Shown here piece after piece: positions 6,226-6,813 of a stretch of DNA of 6,813 nucleotides. The position numbers and the translations under genes are program-made. The notes under the pieces were generated by a model. It was not told where the DNA came from. It searched no databases and saw nothing but the letters and a program-made list of their open reading frames with translations. Origin of the DNA: Bacteroidales bacterium (lineage in GTDB: Bacteria > Bacteroidota > Bacteroidia > Bacteroidales > UBA12077); contig JAUVLS010000071.1 in assembly GCA_030600625.1 (NCBI GenBank), forward strand, positions 1-6,813, in the 5' to 3' direction. The first letter of the stretch is position 1; each line of letters starts with the position of its first letter.

Positions 6226-6813
6226 TTAGTAGTGAATTCTCCCTTTAAAGTTATCCAAACAAAAATATAACGGAGTTCCTGCATCAGATGATGACAATTC
6301 GAATTCTAATCTTTTTACAATTCCTAAATCGGTTAAATCAACAAACTCCCACTTATTAACGACATAATCTTTACTATCATCATCAAAACGAAAATCCGCT
6401 AAAAAGAAATCTACCGTTCCTGTAATTTCTTCAACTAAACCTATACCGGTTAGTGTAAGTTTAAACCAGTCAGGGTCACTACCATCTCTGCCTCCAAATT
6501 TTTTCGCATAGCCATAACCATATTTTATGGCTAAAGCTGTATATGTAGTATTTGTTAATTGAATAAATCGAGGCTCTTCTCCTTTTTCAAAGTCAATTAC
6601 AATTTTTTCAAACTGATGTGCAACAACATAATTCTCCGATTCATCGGCACCTCCGCTTGGAAATGCAGCATACTTTGCCTGTTCATTATAATACAGATAG
6701 TTTATCACATTAGAATATGCAAAACCGCTCCAGGTATTCCAATCAGGATAAAATGTATTCCTGAAAATTTTATTACCATAAGCAAACTGACCCGATCCAT
6801 CAGAACCATTCCA
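6226..6813 (-). CDS. DUF4465 domain-containing protein, C-terminal part (5' end beyond right edge)
   Basis: The frame is open from the stop at 6226-6228 to the right edge, giving at least 195 residues. The true start is outside the window. A GTG at 6706-6708 is internal: the 35 codons before it encode NTFYPDWNTWSGFAYSN and a preceding GSDGSGQFAYGN, which are characteristic of the N-terminal half of the domain. Further family features are NTTYTALAIKYGYGYAKKFG, the GSDPDWFKLTLTGIG motif, FFLADFRFDDDSKDYVV, the WEFVDLTDLG motif and a C-terminal SSSDAGTPLYFCLDNFKG. The composition suggests a beta-rich, secreted or surface-exposed domain rich in aromatic, Gly and Asp residues. Members are found in Bacteroidota, frequently near TonB-dependent receptors and corrinoid uptake genes, and a surface B12-binding role (BtuH-type) has been proposed for related lipoproteins; I cannot confirm that link here. 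No signal peptide can be seen because the N-terminus is missing. Convergent with the kinase gene, 39 bp apart. Confidence 0.85.
   Translation of the reverse strand, partial: WNGSDGSGQFAYGNKIFRNTFYPDWNTWSGFAYSNVINYLYYNEQAKYAAFPSGGADESENYVVAHQFEKIVIDFEKGEEPRFIQLTNTTYTALAIKYGYGYAKKFGGRDGSDPDWFKLTLTGIGLVEEITGTVDFFLADFRFDDDSKDYVVNKWEFVDLTDLGIVKRLEFELSSSDAGTPLYFCLDNFKGRIHY

Noticed and set aside
6706..6708. GTG as the start of the DUF4465 gene
   Set aside because: The frame stays open to the right edge and the 35 upstream codons encode conserved family sequence, so the GTG is an internal valine.

Overview
This is a low-GC window whose genes point to the Bacteroidota. The evidence is a lipoprotein solute-binding protein with an SSC lipobox, a DUF4465-type beta-rich protein, no clear Shine-Dalgarno sequences before the starts, and GC-rich palindromic repeats in an AT-rich background. 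A free-living or environmental Bacteroidales/Marinilabiliales-type organism is a reasonable guess, but that level of taxonomy is inference.

Layout. The left half (1-3407) is a minus-strand operon read from right to left: a solute-binding lipoprotein (2259-3407), a FecCD/BtuC-type permease (1161-2198), an ATP-binding protein (103-1155), and the start of a small membrane protein cut by the left edge (1-106). Spacing is tight: 60 bp, 5 bp and a 4-base ATGA overlap. Together the first three form a complete type II ABC importer for a large chelate-type cargo, either vitamin B12/corrinoid or iron-siderophore/haem. The architecture resembles the B12 importers of Bacteroidota, but no cobalamin riboswitch is visible in the 268-bp leader, so the substrate is left open.

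A divergent intergenic region (3408-3675) separates this operon from a plus-strand hybrid histidine kinase of 836 residues (3676-6186). The kinase has a signal peptide, a periplasmic SBP_bac_3 sensor, one membrane helix, a coiled linker, PAS, HisKA, HATPase and a C-terminal receiver. All catalytic boxes are intact and there is no DNA-binding output. Converging on it from the right (6226-6813, minus) is the C-terminal part of a DUF4465-family protein whose start lies beyond the window. Such proteins are often linked to TonB-dependent corrinoid/metal uptake loci, which loosely supports reading the whole neighbourhood as a chelate-uptake locus.

The most striking structure that the genes do not explain is a set of GC-rich palindromes. 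One (124-143) lies in frame in the 3' end of the ATPase gene and encodes part of its tail. Two adjacent ones (5661-5678 and 5685-5726) lie in frame inside the kinase catalytic domain and encode an insertion of about 20 residues. Two more (3444-3467 and 3468-3482) sit back to back upstream of the binding-protein gene. They look like dispersed REP-like or Rickettsia-RPE-like palindromic elements that have been tolerated inside proteins.
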